From an uncultured Bacilli bacterium (GTDB taxonomy: Bacteria > Bacillota_I > Bacilli_A > RF39 > UBA660), in assembly GCA_934095805.1 (NCBI GenBank), contig CAKOKV010000010.1, positions 1 through 13,401 of the forward strand: a stretch of 13,401 nucleotides of DNA, read 5' to 3'. Both the position numbers and the translations under genes were made by a program. The notes under the pieces were generated by a model. That model searched no databases, was not told the DNA's origin, and was given only the letters and a program-made list of their open reading frames with translations. Positions 1 through 6,429 of this stretch are shown here, in pieces; positions within the stretch are counted from its first letter, which is position 1, and every line of letters starts with the position of its first letter.

Positions 1-160
1 CAATATTACCATTAATATCTTTTATAGCTAAGTCGCTAACTTCATTAAAGTGAGCATCTACATTATCCCAAAGTTTTTGAATAAAATGATTTCCATCAAG
101 AGTAGAACCTTCTTTTCCAATAACAGCAAAAGATTCTTTAACACATCTTTCTATTTTCAT
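1..160 (-). CDS. GyrI-like effector-binding domain protein, N-terminal part
   Basis: The gene starts at an ATG at 160 on the minus strand, preceded by a strong GGAGG, and runs off the left edge of the window, so only about 53 codons are visible. The visible protein begins MKIERCVKESFAVIGKEGST and continues with a stretch like FIQKLWDNVDAHFNEV. This is typical of stand-alone GyrI-like small-molecule-binding proteins (the AraC-type effector-binding domain), in which the segment FAVIGKEGST near the N-terminus and the FIQ-LW helix are characteristic. Such proteins bind or hydrolyse small hydrophobic ligands, or act as ligand sensors; the exact role here cannot be told. It is divergent from the acetyltransferase gene at 275. 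The family call is from recognition of the pattern and the C-terminal half is not visible. Confidence 0.7.
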   Translation of the reverse strand, partial: MKIERCVKESFAVIGKEGSTLDGNHFIQKLWDNVDAHFNEVSDLAIKDINGNI

Positions 161-224
161 AAAACCTCCATAATAATATTATTTTACAATAAATAATCAA
201 ATATATCATTATATTATTAAATAC

Positions 225-254
225 TTTACAAATAAAATTAAAAATAAATATAAT
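225..254 (+). promoter_or_regulatory. promoter of the YoaP-like acetyltransferase gene
   Basis: TTTACA at 225-230 and TATAAT at 249-254 are separated by 18 bases, a good sigma-A type promoter. Transcription would begin near 261, giving a very short leader before the ATG at 275. The ribosome binding site would be the GGTGA at 266-270. Confidence 0.55.
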
Positions 255-274
255 ATAATTGTAATGGTGAAATT

Positions 275-1030
275 ATGGAAGAATTTATAAACTTAACAAC
301 TGAAAATATAGAAAATGAAATATTATGTTGTATAGTAAGAAATCCTAAAAAGAATGATGCGGTAGAGTTAAAAAGAAACTGGCTTAATGAAAGAATAAAA
401 GAGGAATATATCTATAGAAAATTAAATACTAAATCAACAGTTTTTGTAGAATATGCTCCACTAGAAATAGCTTGGACACCAATTGAAGGTGAAAATTATT
501 ATTATATTCATTGTATGTGGGTAGATAGTGAACATAAAGGAAAAGGCTATGGAAAACAACTAATGGAATATGTAATTAATACTGCAAAAGAAAATAATAA
601 AAGTGGAATTTGTATGCTAGGTTCTATTAAACAAAAAAATTGGTTATCAAATCAAGAATTTGCTAAGAAGTATGGATTTAAAGTAGTAGATGAAACTAAA
701 ACAGGATATCAGTTATTAGCATTATCATTTGATAAAACACTACCTAAGTTTACTGAAAGAGCTAAAAAAGAAGAAATAGATACAAAAGATTTAACAATCT
801 ATTATGATTATCAATGTCCATTTATATATCAAAGTATTAATAAAATAAAAGAATATTGTATAAATAATAATATAAAATTAAATTTAAATCTAATAGATAA
901 CTTAGAAAAAGCAAAATCTGTTCCGTCCCCATTTAATAATTATGCCGTGTTTTATAATGGAAAGTTTATAACAGTAAATTTATTAGATGAAAAAACTGTG
1001 GATAGAATAGTAAAAAAATCGCAAAATTGA
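275..1030 (+). CDS. GNAT N-acetyltransferase with C-terminal YoaP-like domain
   Basis: This 251-residue cytosolic protein has an N-terminal GNAT acetyltransferase fold and a C-terminal extension of the YoaP type. The acetyl-CoA loop is visible as HKGKGYGKQL at about residues 86-95, preceded by the beta strand YYIHCMWVDSE. The second half (about 170-251) starts with a thioredoxin-like stretch, IYYDYQCPF, carrying one Cys followed by Pro at 181-182. It ends with the segment VPSPFNNYAVFYNGKFITVN, characteristic of the YoaP domain. The length matches Bacillus subtilis YoaP (about 250 residues). The acceptor substrate of this family is not established. The start at 275 is supported by GGTGA seven bases upstream and a promoter just before it. 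The TGA stop at 1028-1030 overlaps the -35 box of the next promoter, so the following unit is separately promoted. Confidence 0.85.
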   Translation: MEEFINLTTENIENEILCCIVRNPKKNDAVELKRNWLNERIKEEYIYRKLNTKSTVFVEYAPLEIAWTPIEGENYYYIHCMWVDSEHKGKGYGKQLMEYVINTAKENNKSGICMLGSIKQKNWLSNQEFAKKYGFKVVDETKTGYQLLALSFDKTLPKFTERAKKEEIDTKDLTIYYDYQCPFIYQSINKIKEYCINNNIKLNLNLIDNLEKAKSVPSPFNNYAVFYNGKFITVNLLDEKTVDRIVKKSQN

Positions 1031-1055
1031 CAAATTGTTAATAATTTGTTAAAAT
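1027..1055 (+). promoter_or_regulatory. consensus promoter of the thrS leader region, with palindrome in the spacer
   Basis: TTGACA (1027-1032) and TAAAAT (1050-1055) are exactly 17 bases apart, close to the sigma-A consensus. The -35 box overlaps the stop codon of the upstream gene. The spacer is almost filled by an inverted repeat, ACAAATT (1030-1036), GTTAAT, AATTTGT (1043-1049), which could be an operator or chance in AT-rich DNA. The predicted start of transcription is near 1062, some 20 bases before the Thr-rich small ORF. I see no comparably good promoter between the first terminator (1191-1219) and the T-box, so this promoter is the likely source of the T-box/thrS transcript as well. 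Confidence 0.7.
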
Positions 1056-1083
1056 AAAGTTGCTTTTAAAGGGGAGGATTATA

Positions 1084-1164
1084 ATGTTAAATAATCAATT
1101 AACTACGACAACTAATACAACAATTAAGTCAATTTGTAATATTGATTGTTTTAGCATTGCTTAG
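1084..1164 (+). CDS. 26-residue threonine-rich leader peptide (putative attenuator)
   Basis: The ORF has a strong ribosome binding site, GGGGAGG at 1071-1077, six bases before the ATG, and sits behind a consensus promoter. The peptide begins MLNNQL, then TTTTNTT, then IKSICNIDC, and ends at TAG 1162-1164. Six of the seven codons from 1102 to 1122 are threonine, with all of ACT, ACG and ACA used. An 11-bp intrinsic terminator follows 26 bases after the stop, and further down lie a T-box and thrS. A short ORF with a run of the cognate amino acid codons ahead of a terminator is the layout of ribosome-mediated attenuators such as the enterobacterial thr leader. A candidate antiterminator pairing is GTAATA at 1136-1141 with TATTAC at 1196-1201, the left arm of the terminator. 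That the peptide is translated, and the attenuation itself, are inferred. It could instead be an unrelated small peptide gene with its own terminator. Confidence 0.65.
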   Translation: MLNNQLTTTTNTTIKSICNIDCFSIA

Positions 1165-1190
1165 TAAAAGAAAATAAAAAAAGAAACTGC

Positions 1191-1219
1191 AAGTCTATTA
1201 CAATCGTAATAGACTTTTT
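1191..1219 (+). terminator. intrinsic terminator after the Thr-rich leader ORF
   Basis: AAGTCTATTAC (1191-1201) pairs perfectly with GTAATAGACTT (1206-1216) across a four-base AATC loop, and the stem runs into TTTTT (1215-1219). The 11-bp stem and U-tract form a clear Rho-independent terminator. Its left arm can alternatively pair with GTAATA at 1136-1141 inside the upstream ORF. Confidence 0.85.
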
Positions 1220-1230
1220 ATTTTAAAAAA

Positions 1231-1425
1231 CAAAGATATAGGACAAGATTATTATGTTAGTATTTTAAAGAGAGTTATCATATGGTGAAAGATAATAAAT
1301 ACTTATAATAGTTACTACCTATTAGGTTGCATAGGAAACTAAATGCCCGACTAAATCGGTTATAAGAATTAAGTTAATTAAAGGATGGTACCGTCTATTA
1401 TGACTCCTTATGTGCCATCCTTTTT
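1231..1425 (+). promoter_or_regulatory. T-box leader (threonyl-tRNA type) controlling thrS
   Basis: Stem I can be built from ATAGG (1238-1242) with CCTAT (1318-1322) and ATTATTAT (1248-1255) with ATAATAGT (1305-1312). Its distal part has AGAGAG, a TTATC/GATAA stem (1275-1279 with 1291-1295) and GGTGAAA, all typical T-box stem I elements, plus the AGTA loop-E motif at 1259-1262. The likely specifier is ACT (Thr) at 1301-1303 on the 3' side of the specifier loop. Short stems follow (GCAT/ATGC, and CCGA/TCGG at 1347-1359). The conserved T-box core is AAAGGATGGTACCG near 1380. Its TGGT bulge would pair with a tRNA ending ACCA, fitting a Thr tRNA with discriminator A. Uncharged tRNA-Thr would stabilise the antiterminator and allow thrS transcription. 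The specifier call is tentative, because the base after it is U rather than the usual purine. Confidence 0.85.
1380..1425 (+). terminator. T-box regulated terminator
   Basis: AAAGGATGGTAC (1380-1391) pairs with GTGCCATCCTTT (1412-1423) with one G-U pair, followed by a T-tract at 1421-1425. The left arm contains the T-box sequence itself, so the terminator and the tRNA-bound antiterminator are mutually exclusive. Confidence 0.85.
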
Positions 1426-1447
1426 ATGTTAAAAAGGAGATGATAAA

Positions 1448-1495
1448 ATGACGAAAAAAGATGTTAATACCATTTTCCCTTTTAAAAGCAAATAA
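1448..1495 (+). CDS. 15-residue mini-ORF between the T-box and thrS
   Basis: AAAAAGGAG ends nine bases before an ATG at 1448, which opens a reading frame for MTKKDVNTIFPFKSK, ending TAA at 1493-1495. It lies after the T-box terminator and 17 bases before the thrS ATG, so it is transcribed only when the T-box reads through. Its ribosome binding site is stronger than the AGAGG of thrS. Codons 2 and 8 are Thr (ACG, ACC). It might act as a translational lead-in for thrS or be a remnant of an older thrS start. I know of no family for it; that it is translated rests only on the ribosome binding site and spacing. Confidence 0.4.
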   Translation: MTKKDVNTIFPFKSK

Positions 1496-1512
1496 AGAAA
1501 AGAGGTTAAAAT

Positions 1513-3051
1513 ATGAATAAGAAATGTTGTGAATTATTAAAACAAGTAATTCAAAAAAATTATAACAATATAGAACTTGATAATATGTATTATGATAATA
1601 ATGAATTTTATTACAAGTTTAAATGTAATGAACAAATAAGTGAAAACGATTTTCAAAAGATCGAAGAGAAAATTAAAGAATTAGATAATAATGTATTTGT
1701 AAAATTATTAAGAATTAGTGGAGTATATTATGAGGGAAAATCTAATAATGAAATGATTACTCGTATAGTTGGTAAGAGCTTTTTAAATCAAGAAGAACTT
1801 GAAAGATATAATGAATTTTTAAAAATAGCAAAAGAAAATGATCATAGAAAAATAGGTCAAGAATTAGATTTGTTTTGCTTTTCAGATTATGTAGGAGCTG
1901 GTCTTCCTTTATTTACTCCAAGAGGAACAATAATTAAAGATGAGTTACAAAAAGAAATAGAAAAAGTATGTAGAAAATATGGTTTTCAAAAAGTAAGTTG
2001 TCCATCATTAGCAGATATCTCTTTATTTGAAGTATCCGGTCATGCTAAAAAGTTTAATGATGAGTTATTTAGAGTTAGTTCACCAAAAGGACATAAATTT
2101 GTACTTAAACCAGTACAATGTCCACATCATACTCAAATATATGCTTCAAAATTAAGAAGTTATAAAGATTTACCTATAAGATATATGGAATCAGATAAAC
2201 AATATAGAGCAGAATTACCAGGAGCAGTAGGAAATAGTTTATCAAGGGTTTATGCAATTACTGTTGAAGACGGTCATTCTTTTTGTAGGGTAGATCAAGT
2301 TAAACAAGAAATAATAAATATGTGTAATCTTATTAAAGATTTTTATTCAAGAATGGGATTATGGAATGATGTATGGGTGTCTCTTTCAGTAAGAGATTAT
2401 AGTCATCCTGAAAAATATATTGGAGATAAATCAGATTGGGATATATGTGAACAAATGTTACAAGAAGTATCTGATGAATTAAATCTTAAAGCTAAAAAAT
2501 GTGAAGGAGAAGCAGCTCTTTATGGACCTAAGTTAGACTTTATGTTCAAAGATGCACTTGGAAGAGACATACAAATACCAACAGTTCAATTAGATTTTGC
2601 ATCCCCAAAAAGATTTGATTTAAATTATATTGATGAAAATGGTGAAAAACAACATCCTGTAATGGTTCATAGAGCAGTATTAGGTTCTTATGAAAGATTT
2701 ATGGTATTACTCTTAGAACAATTTAAAGGAGTATTACCAATATGGCTAAGTCCAATTCAAGCAAACATAGTACCAGTAAATATTAAGTATCATGATGAAT
2801 ACTGTAAGAAAATATTTAATATTTTAAATGAAGAAGATATTAGAGTAAGCTATGATGATTCAAAAGAATCTATGAATAAAAAACTAAGACAAAGTAATAT
2901 TATGAAAAATCCAATCACAATCATTATTGGTGATAAAGAAAGGGATAATAATTTAATAAGTTATAGAAAATATAATAGTGAAGAAACAATATCACTTAGT
3001 GTTGAAGAATTCATTGAATTTATAAAATCAGAAATCAAGAAAAGAGATTAG
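1513..3051 (+). CDS. thrS: threonyl-tRNA synthetase, short form lacking TGS and editing centre
   Basis: This class II aminoacyl-tRNA synthetase charges tRNA-Thr using ATP and threonine. It has 512 residues against about 640 for typical bacterial ThrRS. The N-terminal TGS domain is absent. The N2 domain is reduced to about 65 residues: the piece around EFYYKFKCNE is followed directly by FVKLLRISGVYYEGK. The HxxxH and CxxxH editing motifs normally present are therefore missing. The catalytic core is complete: zinc ligands Cys203 (VQCPHH), His255 (EDGHSF) and His386 (VMVHRAVLGS), motif 2 Arg232/Glu234 and motif 3 Arg395, then the anticodon-binding domain from about 415. Motif 2 is unusual: RAELPG and AITVEDGH stand where RNEPSG and GFTQDDAH are usual. 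The gene is under T-box control and 63 bases upstream of an HD hydrolase gene. Editing-defective ThrRSs are known in mycoplasmas. It may be the only ThrRS or a specialised second copy. Confidence 0.93.
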   Translation: MNKKCCELLKQVIQKNYNNIELDNMYYDNNEFYYKFKCNEQISENDFQKIEEKIKELDNNVFVKLLRISGVYYEGKSNNEMITRIVGKSFLNQEELERYNEFLKIAKENDHRKIGQELDLFCFSDYVGAGLPLFTPRGTIIKDELQKEIEKVCRKYGFQKVSCPSLADISLFEVSGHAKKFNDELFRVSSPKGHKFVLKPVQCPHHTQIYASKLRSYKDLPIRYMESDKQYRAELPGAVGNSLSRVYAITVEDGHSFCRVDQVKQEIINMCNLIKDFYSRMGLWNDVWVSLSVRDYSHPEKYIGDKSDWDICEQMLQEVSDELNLKAKKCEGEAALYGPKLDFMFKDALGRDIQIPTVQLDFASPKRFDLNYIDENGEKQHPVMVHRAVLGSYERFMVLLLEQFKGVLPIWLSPIQANIVPVNIKYHDEYCKKIFNILNEEDIRVSYDDSKESMNKKLRQSNIMKNPITIIIGDKERDNNLISYRKYNSEETISLSVEEFIEFIKSEIKKRD

Positions 3052-3070
3052 ATTAATTCTATTCTCTTTT
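3040..3070 (+). terminator. possible terminator overlapping the thrS stop codon
   Basis: AAAAGAGA (3040-3047) pairs with TCTCTTTT (3063-3070), with an inner TAGA/TCTA helix around a five-base loop and one T-T mismatch. The thrS TAG stop lies inside the stem. The U-tract is only four bases, so termination may be partial and the downstream HD gene may still be partly co-transcribed. Confidence 0.45.
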
Positions 3071-3114
3071 AAATTATGTTAAAATTAGTATGTTAATAAC
3101 AATGAGGAGGTAAT

Positions 3115-4113
3115 ATGAATACAAAAGAAAAGGCTAAAAAATTTGCGATAAAAGCACATATGGGACAAGTTAGAAAAAGTGAACCAGATAAACCAATGAT
3201 AATGCATCCAATTAGTGTTGGTATGATGTTAGAAGAATATGGATATGACGATCAGGTTGTAGCAGCAGGATACTTACATGATGTAGTTGAAGATACTAAA
3301 TATACAATAGAAGATATAGAAAAAGAATTTGGCCAAGAAATTGCAAATCTTGTAATGGGAGCATCAGAACCAGATAAATCACTATCTTGGGAAGAAAGAA
3401 AAAAACATACTATTGAAGAAACAAAGACATTACCATTAAGAAATAAACTGATAGTTTGTGCAGACAAAATAAATAACTTAGAAGATATGATGGTTATATT
3501 TGAAAGAAATGGAAAGAAAGATTTTTCAGCTTTTAAAAGGGGCGAAAAAGATCAAAAGTGGTATTTCACAAATGTATATGAAAGTTTAATAAATAATGAA
3601 GATAAAGACTTACCAATTTTTAAAAGATTAAAAAATGTCATAGAGATGGTATTTGAAGATAAAGAAGATACATCTAATAATAATATAGAATCAAAAAAAA
3701 TATATGCAAGAAAAATAGAATTAAAAAAATTAAAGTCATTATGTAAATTATCAAAACCATTTATTATTGAAATGTTTGATATATCTATAGCTAATGATTT
3801 ATATAAATTTTTTTCAGAGAATGAATTTGATACCATTATAATAAATGATAAAGATAAAGAATTAAATAATCAATTACAAACAGCAATTAAATCAAATCCA
3901 GAGATAATTATTATTAATGATACAAATAATAATATAATATCAGAAGAAAGAATAGATGTATTAATAACTACATCTTCTCAAAATAACTTAAATAGTAAAG
4001 TAAGTACAATAATTAATAGTGATACAAATGAAATAGAAATAATTATGAAAATATTAATTTCTATGAGAAAAAAATATATTGAAGAATTTAAAGAAAAATA
4101 TAATTTAAATTAA
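3115..4113 (+). CDS. RelA/SpoT-like HD-domain hydrolase with degenerate C-terminal domain
   Basis: Residues 1 to about 160 form an HD metal-dependent phosphohydrolase domain of the RelA/SpoT hydrolase (MESH1-like) type. Visible motifs are AHMGQVRK with His15, MHPI with His31, LHDVVEDT with His55-Asp56 and CADKINNL with Asp117. No (p)ppGpp synthetase domain follows. Likely substrates are (p)ppGpp or related nucleotides, but the family also includes other nucleotidases. The C-terminal half (about 195-332) begins KPFIIEMFDISIANDLYKFF. From memory of longer relatives, this position carries a P-loop kinase-like domain reading roughly IEFTG-GKT-NNLYDFF; here the Walker A loop is absent and the domain is shortened, so it is probably a vestige. 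AATGAGGAGG gives a strong ribosome binding site. The gene lies in the same direction as thrS, 63 bases downstream, and converges on the acyltransferase gene with only eight bases between stops. Confidence 0.8.
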   Translation: MNTKEKAKKFAIKAHMGQVRKSEPDKPMIMHPISVGMMLEEYGYDDQVVAAGYLHDVVEDTKYTIEDIEKEFGQEIANLVMGASEPDKSLSWEERKKHTIEETKTLPLRNKLIVCADKINNLEDMMVIFERNGKKDFSAFKRGEKDQKWYFTNVYESLINNEDKDLPIFKRLKNVIEMVFEDKEDTSNNNIESKKIYARKIELKKLKSLCKLSKPFIIEMFDISIANDLYKFFSENEFDTIIINDKDKELNNQLQTAIKSNPEIIIINDTNNNIISEERIDVLITTSSQNNLNSKVSTIINSDTNEIEIIMKILISMRKKYIEEFKEKYNLN

Positions 4114-4121
4114 AAATTTTA

Positions 4122-5162
4122 TTATAAATAGTTTAATTTTAACAATATTCTTTTTAATATATATTTGTCTATTAACTCATAAATATAATATATTATTATT
4201 GATAGACAAGTTGAAATAATTAAAACAAATGGTATTATTCCTAAATATCCATTAATTGAAAAGCGAATTATATTTTTAAAACAATGAGCATATAGTAAAT
4301 TATCTACTATTGAAGAAATTAAATATATTCCTAAAGATAATTCAGAAATTCTTGTAATTATCTTTTTTAATATGATAGGAACTCTATCAAGCTTTAAGTT
4401 TAAAATAAAAATGAATAATAAAGTAGATGATAGTAGATTAAATATACTACCCCAATCATTATGTATGCCCCAGACAAATAGTTTATCATGTGAAAAACAA
4501 ATATTTACAACACCAGATAATACGATAACTAAAACAAAGTAAAATATATTTAAATATTTATTTAAATGAATTTTATATTCTCTCAAATAACATCCTATGA
4601 AATAATATGTTAAAGGATACATATTAATCCACCAATCAGGTATAAGCAAATATTTAGAATTATATATTCCCTGAAAAGAAGTAGTCACAAGCATAGTTAA
4701 CAATAATAATTGTTTATGTTTTTTACTTTCTAAGTTATTATAAATCAAATTAATAAATGGTATTATAAGAAATAAGCCTAAATACATTTCGACATACCAA
4801 GAATATCCAGTATTAAAAGCAAGAATTCTTTTTATAATATATTTTATATTAAAGGCTGTTCCATTAATAATTGAATTATAGAATAAATATAGTAAGACAC
4901 ATAATAAATATACTATTAGAACTTTGGATACTCCTAAATAATATTTTTTATTCAAACTTTTATTTTTCATAAGATAACCAGTTGCAATTATGAATAAAGG
5001 TACACATACCATAAAAACAGTTCTAAAAAATACACCTAAGTATAAATTACTTCCAACAATTTTAACTTTATAAAATTCTGTGTTTAGAAAGAAGTGTACA
5101 GATATAACAGAAAATATTGTGATGCATTTTATTAAATCAATATTAATATTTCTCTTTTTCAT
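4122..5162 (-). CDS. membrane acyltransferase, family 3
   Basis: This 346-residue, very hydrophobic protein has about ten predicted membrane segments and belongs to the acyltransferase-3 (OafA/WecH-like) family. Those enzymes move acetyl or other acyl groups across or at the membrane onto cell-surface polysaccharide, teichoic acid or similar acceptors. The first segment, NIDLIKCITIFSVISVHFF, contains the family's essential His at about residue 22. The later CVPLFIIATGYLMKN and SWYVEMYLGLFLIIPF also match the family. The length is usual (about 330-370). The start at 5162 is supported by AGAGGT about 11 bases upstream and a promoter at 5188-5216. It is a monocistronic minus-strand gene between two plus-strand units. 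The substrate cannot be told from the sequence. Confidence 0.85.
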   Translation of the reverse strand: MKKRNINIDLIKCITIFSVISVHFFLNTEFYKVKIVGSNLYLGVFFRTVFMVCVPLFIIATGYLMKNKSLNKKYYLGVSKVLIVYLLCVLLYLFYNSIINGTAFNIKYIIKRILAFNTGYSWYVEMYLGLFLIIPFINLIYNNLESKKHKQLLLLTMLVTTSFQGIYNSKYLLIPDWWINMYPLTYYFIGCYLREYKIHLNKYLNIFYFVLVIVLSGVVNICFSHDKLFVWGIHNDWGSIFNLLSSTLLFIFILNLKLDRVPIILKKIITRISELSLGIYLISSIVDNLLYAHCFKNIIRFSINGYLGIIPFVLIISTCLSIIIYYIYELIDKYILKRILLKLNYL

Positions 5163-5187
5163 GCTAATTACCTCTTATGATATTAAA

Positions 5188-5216
5188 ATTGTATCATAAT
5201 TTAGCACTGATGTTAA
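5188..5216 (-). promoter_or_regulatory. promoter of the acyltransferase gene
   Basis: On the minus strand, TTAACA (5216-5211) and TACAAT (5193-5188) are separated by 17 bases, with TGA directly before the -10 box. The start of transcription would be near 5181, about 20 bases before the ATG at 5162. Confidence 0.55.
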
Positions 5217-5345
5217 GAAAGTCAGTTACTTATAAATGAAATAAAATTAAAATCAATAAAATAATATATAAAATTTCATTAAAATAATATCTTAAAAGGC
5301 ATAAATATAGTAAAATTAAATTGGTAATAGTGAGGAGATGATATT

Positions 5346-6059
5346 ATGAGACTAATACTTTGTGGAGGTGGATCTGGAGAGCAAAATTTACTAGCTAATC
5401 AGAAACTTGATGAAATAATTAATCATACAAAACCATTACTATATATACCACTTGCTATGGATGAAGAAGAACACCCATATAATAGTTGTTTTGAATGGAT
5501 ACAAGAGGAACTTAAAAATGTAAAAGTTCCCTATATTGAAATGGTTAGAACATTCGAAGAATTAGCGGCTAAAAAACTAGAAAATTATTCTGCAATATTT
5601 ATAGGCGGAGGAAATACATATTAACTTTTATTAGGATTAAAACAAAGTGGTGCTTATAATAACATTAAAAACTATATAGAAAATGATGGAATAGTAATAG
5701 GAGGAAGTGCAGGAGCTGTTATATTTGGATATGATATTAATATTATTTCAAGTATGGATCCAAATGATGTTAAACTAAATGACACAAAAGGTTTTAATGT
5801 ATTATCAGGAATTTCAATTTTCCCACATTATACTAATAAAAAATCGAAACTAACAGATGAAGAAAATGAAACTAGATTAAATAATTTTACTAATTCAATT
5901 ATAGAGTTTTCTACTTCAATTGGTGAAGTAATTGCAATTCCAGAAGAAGATGCAATATATATAAATGAAGAAAAAGTCGAAGTTATAGGAACAAAACCAT
6001 ACTATACATTTAAAAATGGTGTATCGAATAAAATCGAAATAAAAGATATAAAATTATAA
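5346..6059 (+). pseudogene. peptidase E (family S51), interrupted by one in-frame stop
   Basis: Reading through from the ATG at 5346 to the TAA at 6059 gives 237 sense codons and one internal stop, matching the usual length of PepE-like dipeptidases (about 230). The first part (MRLILCGGGSGEQN to IFIGGGNTY) ends at TAA 5622-5624. The second part continues in the same frame with LLLGLKQSG and holds the nucleophile motif VIGGSAGAV, with Ser at about position 121. Relatives normally have Lys or another residue after GGNTY, so a single base change (for example AAA or CAA to TAA) explains the lesion. The downstream ATG at 5754 lies after the catalytic Ser, so neither fragment alone would be active. 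The ribosome binding site GAGGAG is intact and the rest of the frame is clean. The stop is therefore recent, a read-through codon, or a sequence error. Confidence 0.85.
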
Positions 6060-6079
6060 ATTAAAAACAATTTGTATAT

Positions 6080-6108
6080 TTGCTAACACCCCCTAGGGGT
6101 GTTATAAT
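6080..6108 (+). promoter_or_regulatory. copper-operon promoter with CsoR-type operator
   Basis: TTGCTA (6080-6085) and TATAAT (6103-6108) are spaced by 17 bases. The spacer is filled by the palindrome AACACCCCCTAGGGGTGTT (6085-6103), arms AACACCC and GGGTGTT. GC-rich C-run/G-run palindromes of this type are the operators of CsoR-family repressors, and this is the only GC-rich patch in the neighbourhood. A repressor bound here would block RNA polymerase; Cu(I) binding would release it. Confidence 0.85.
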
Positions 6109-6128
6109 TTTATATGGAGATGAAACAT

Positions 6129-6429
6129 ATGAATAGTAGATGTGAACATTGTACCATATGTAAGAAGAGTACTCATAGAGATGAAGAAACAAAGAAAAGA
6201 CTAAATAAAAGACTCAAAACTATTGAAGGACAAATTCGTGGTGTACAAAATATGATAGATGAAGATAAATATTGTAATGAAATATTAATTCAACTTTTAG
6301 CAATAAATAAATCTATCAAAAGTATAAGTAATGAAAAATCATTTAGCTACATGTGTTGTAAGAGATATCAAAAATGATGATCCACAAATAATTGATGAAG
6401 TAATGGAATTAATTAGGAGAATTAATTAA
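6129..6429 (+). pseudogene. csoR: CsoR-family copper-sensing repressor, frameshifted
   Basis: CsoR proteins are small all-alpha tetramers that repress copper export genes until Cu(I) binds a Cys-His-Cys site. The start at 6129 (MNSRCEHCTICKKS) is preferred over the ATG at 6114: GGAGA at 6116-6120 lies eight bases before it, and 6114 coincides with the expected transcription start. The core RLKTIEGQIRGVQNMIDEDKYC carries the first ligand Cys. After ISNE the frame runs into an abnormal tail and TGA at 6375-6377. In the +1 frame the normal C-terminus continues as NHLATCVVRDIKNDD to TAA 6427-6429, with the missing His and Cys ligands. Relatives have about three more residues between SNE and NH, so an 8-base deletion between two AATGAA repeats would fit; one surplus A in the A5 run is the alternative. 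The TAA overlaps the next ATG (TAATG). Confidence 0.85.

Noticed and set aside
809..840. Thioredoxin CxxC active site in the YoaP-like protein
   Set aside because: Only one Cys (followed by Pro-Phe) is present in the thioredoxin-like segment, so a disulfide exchange role is not supported.
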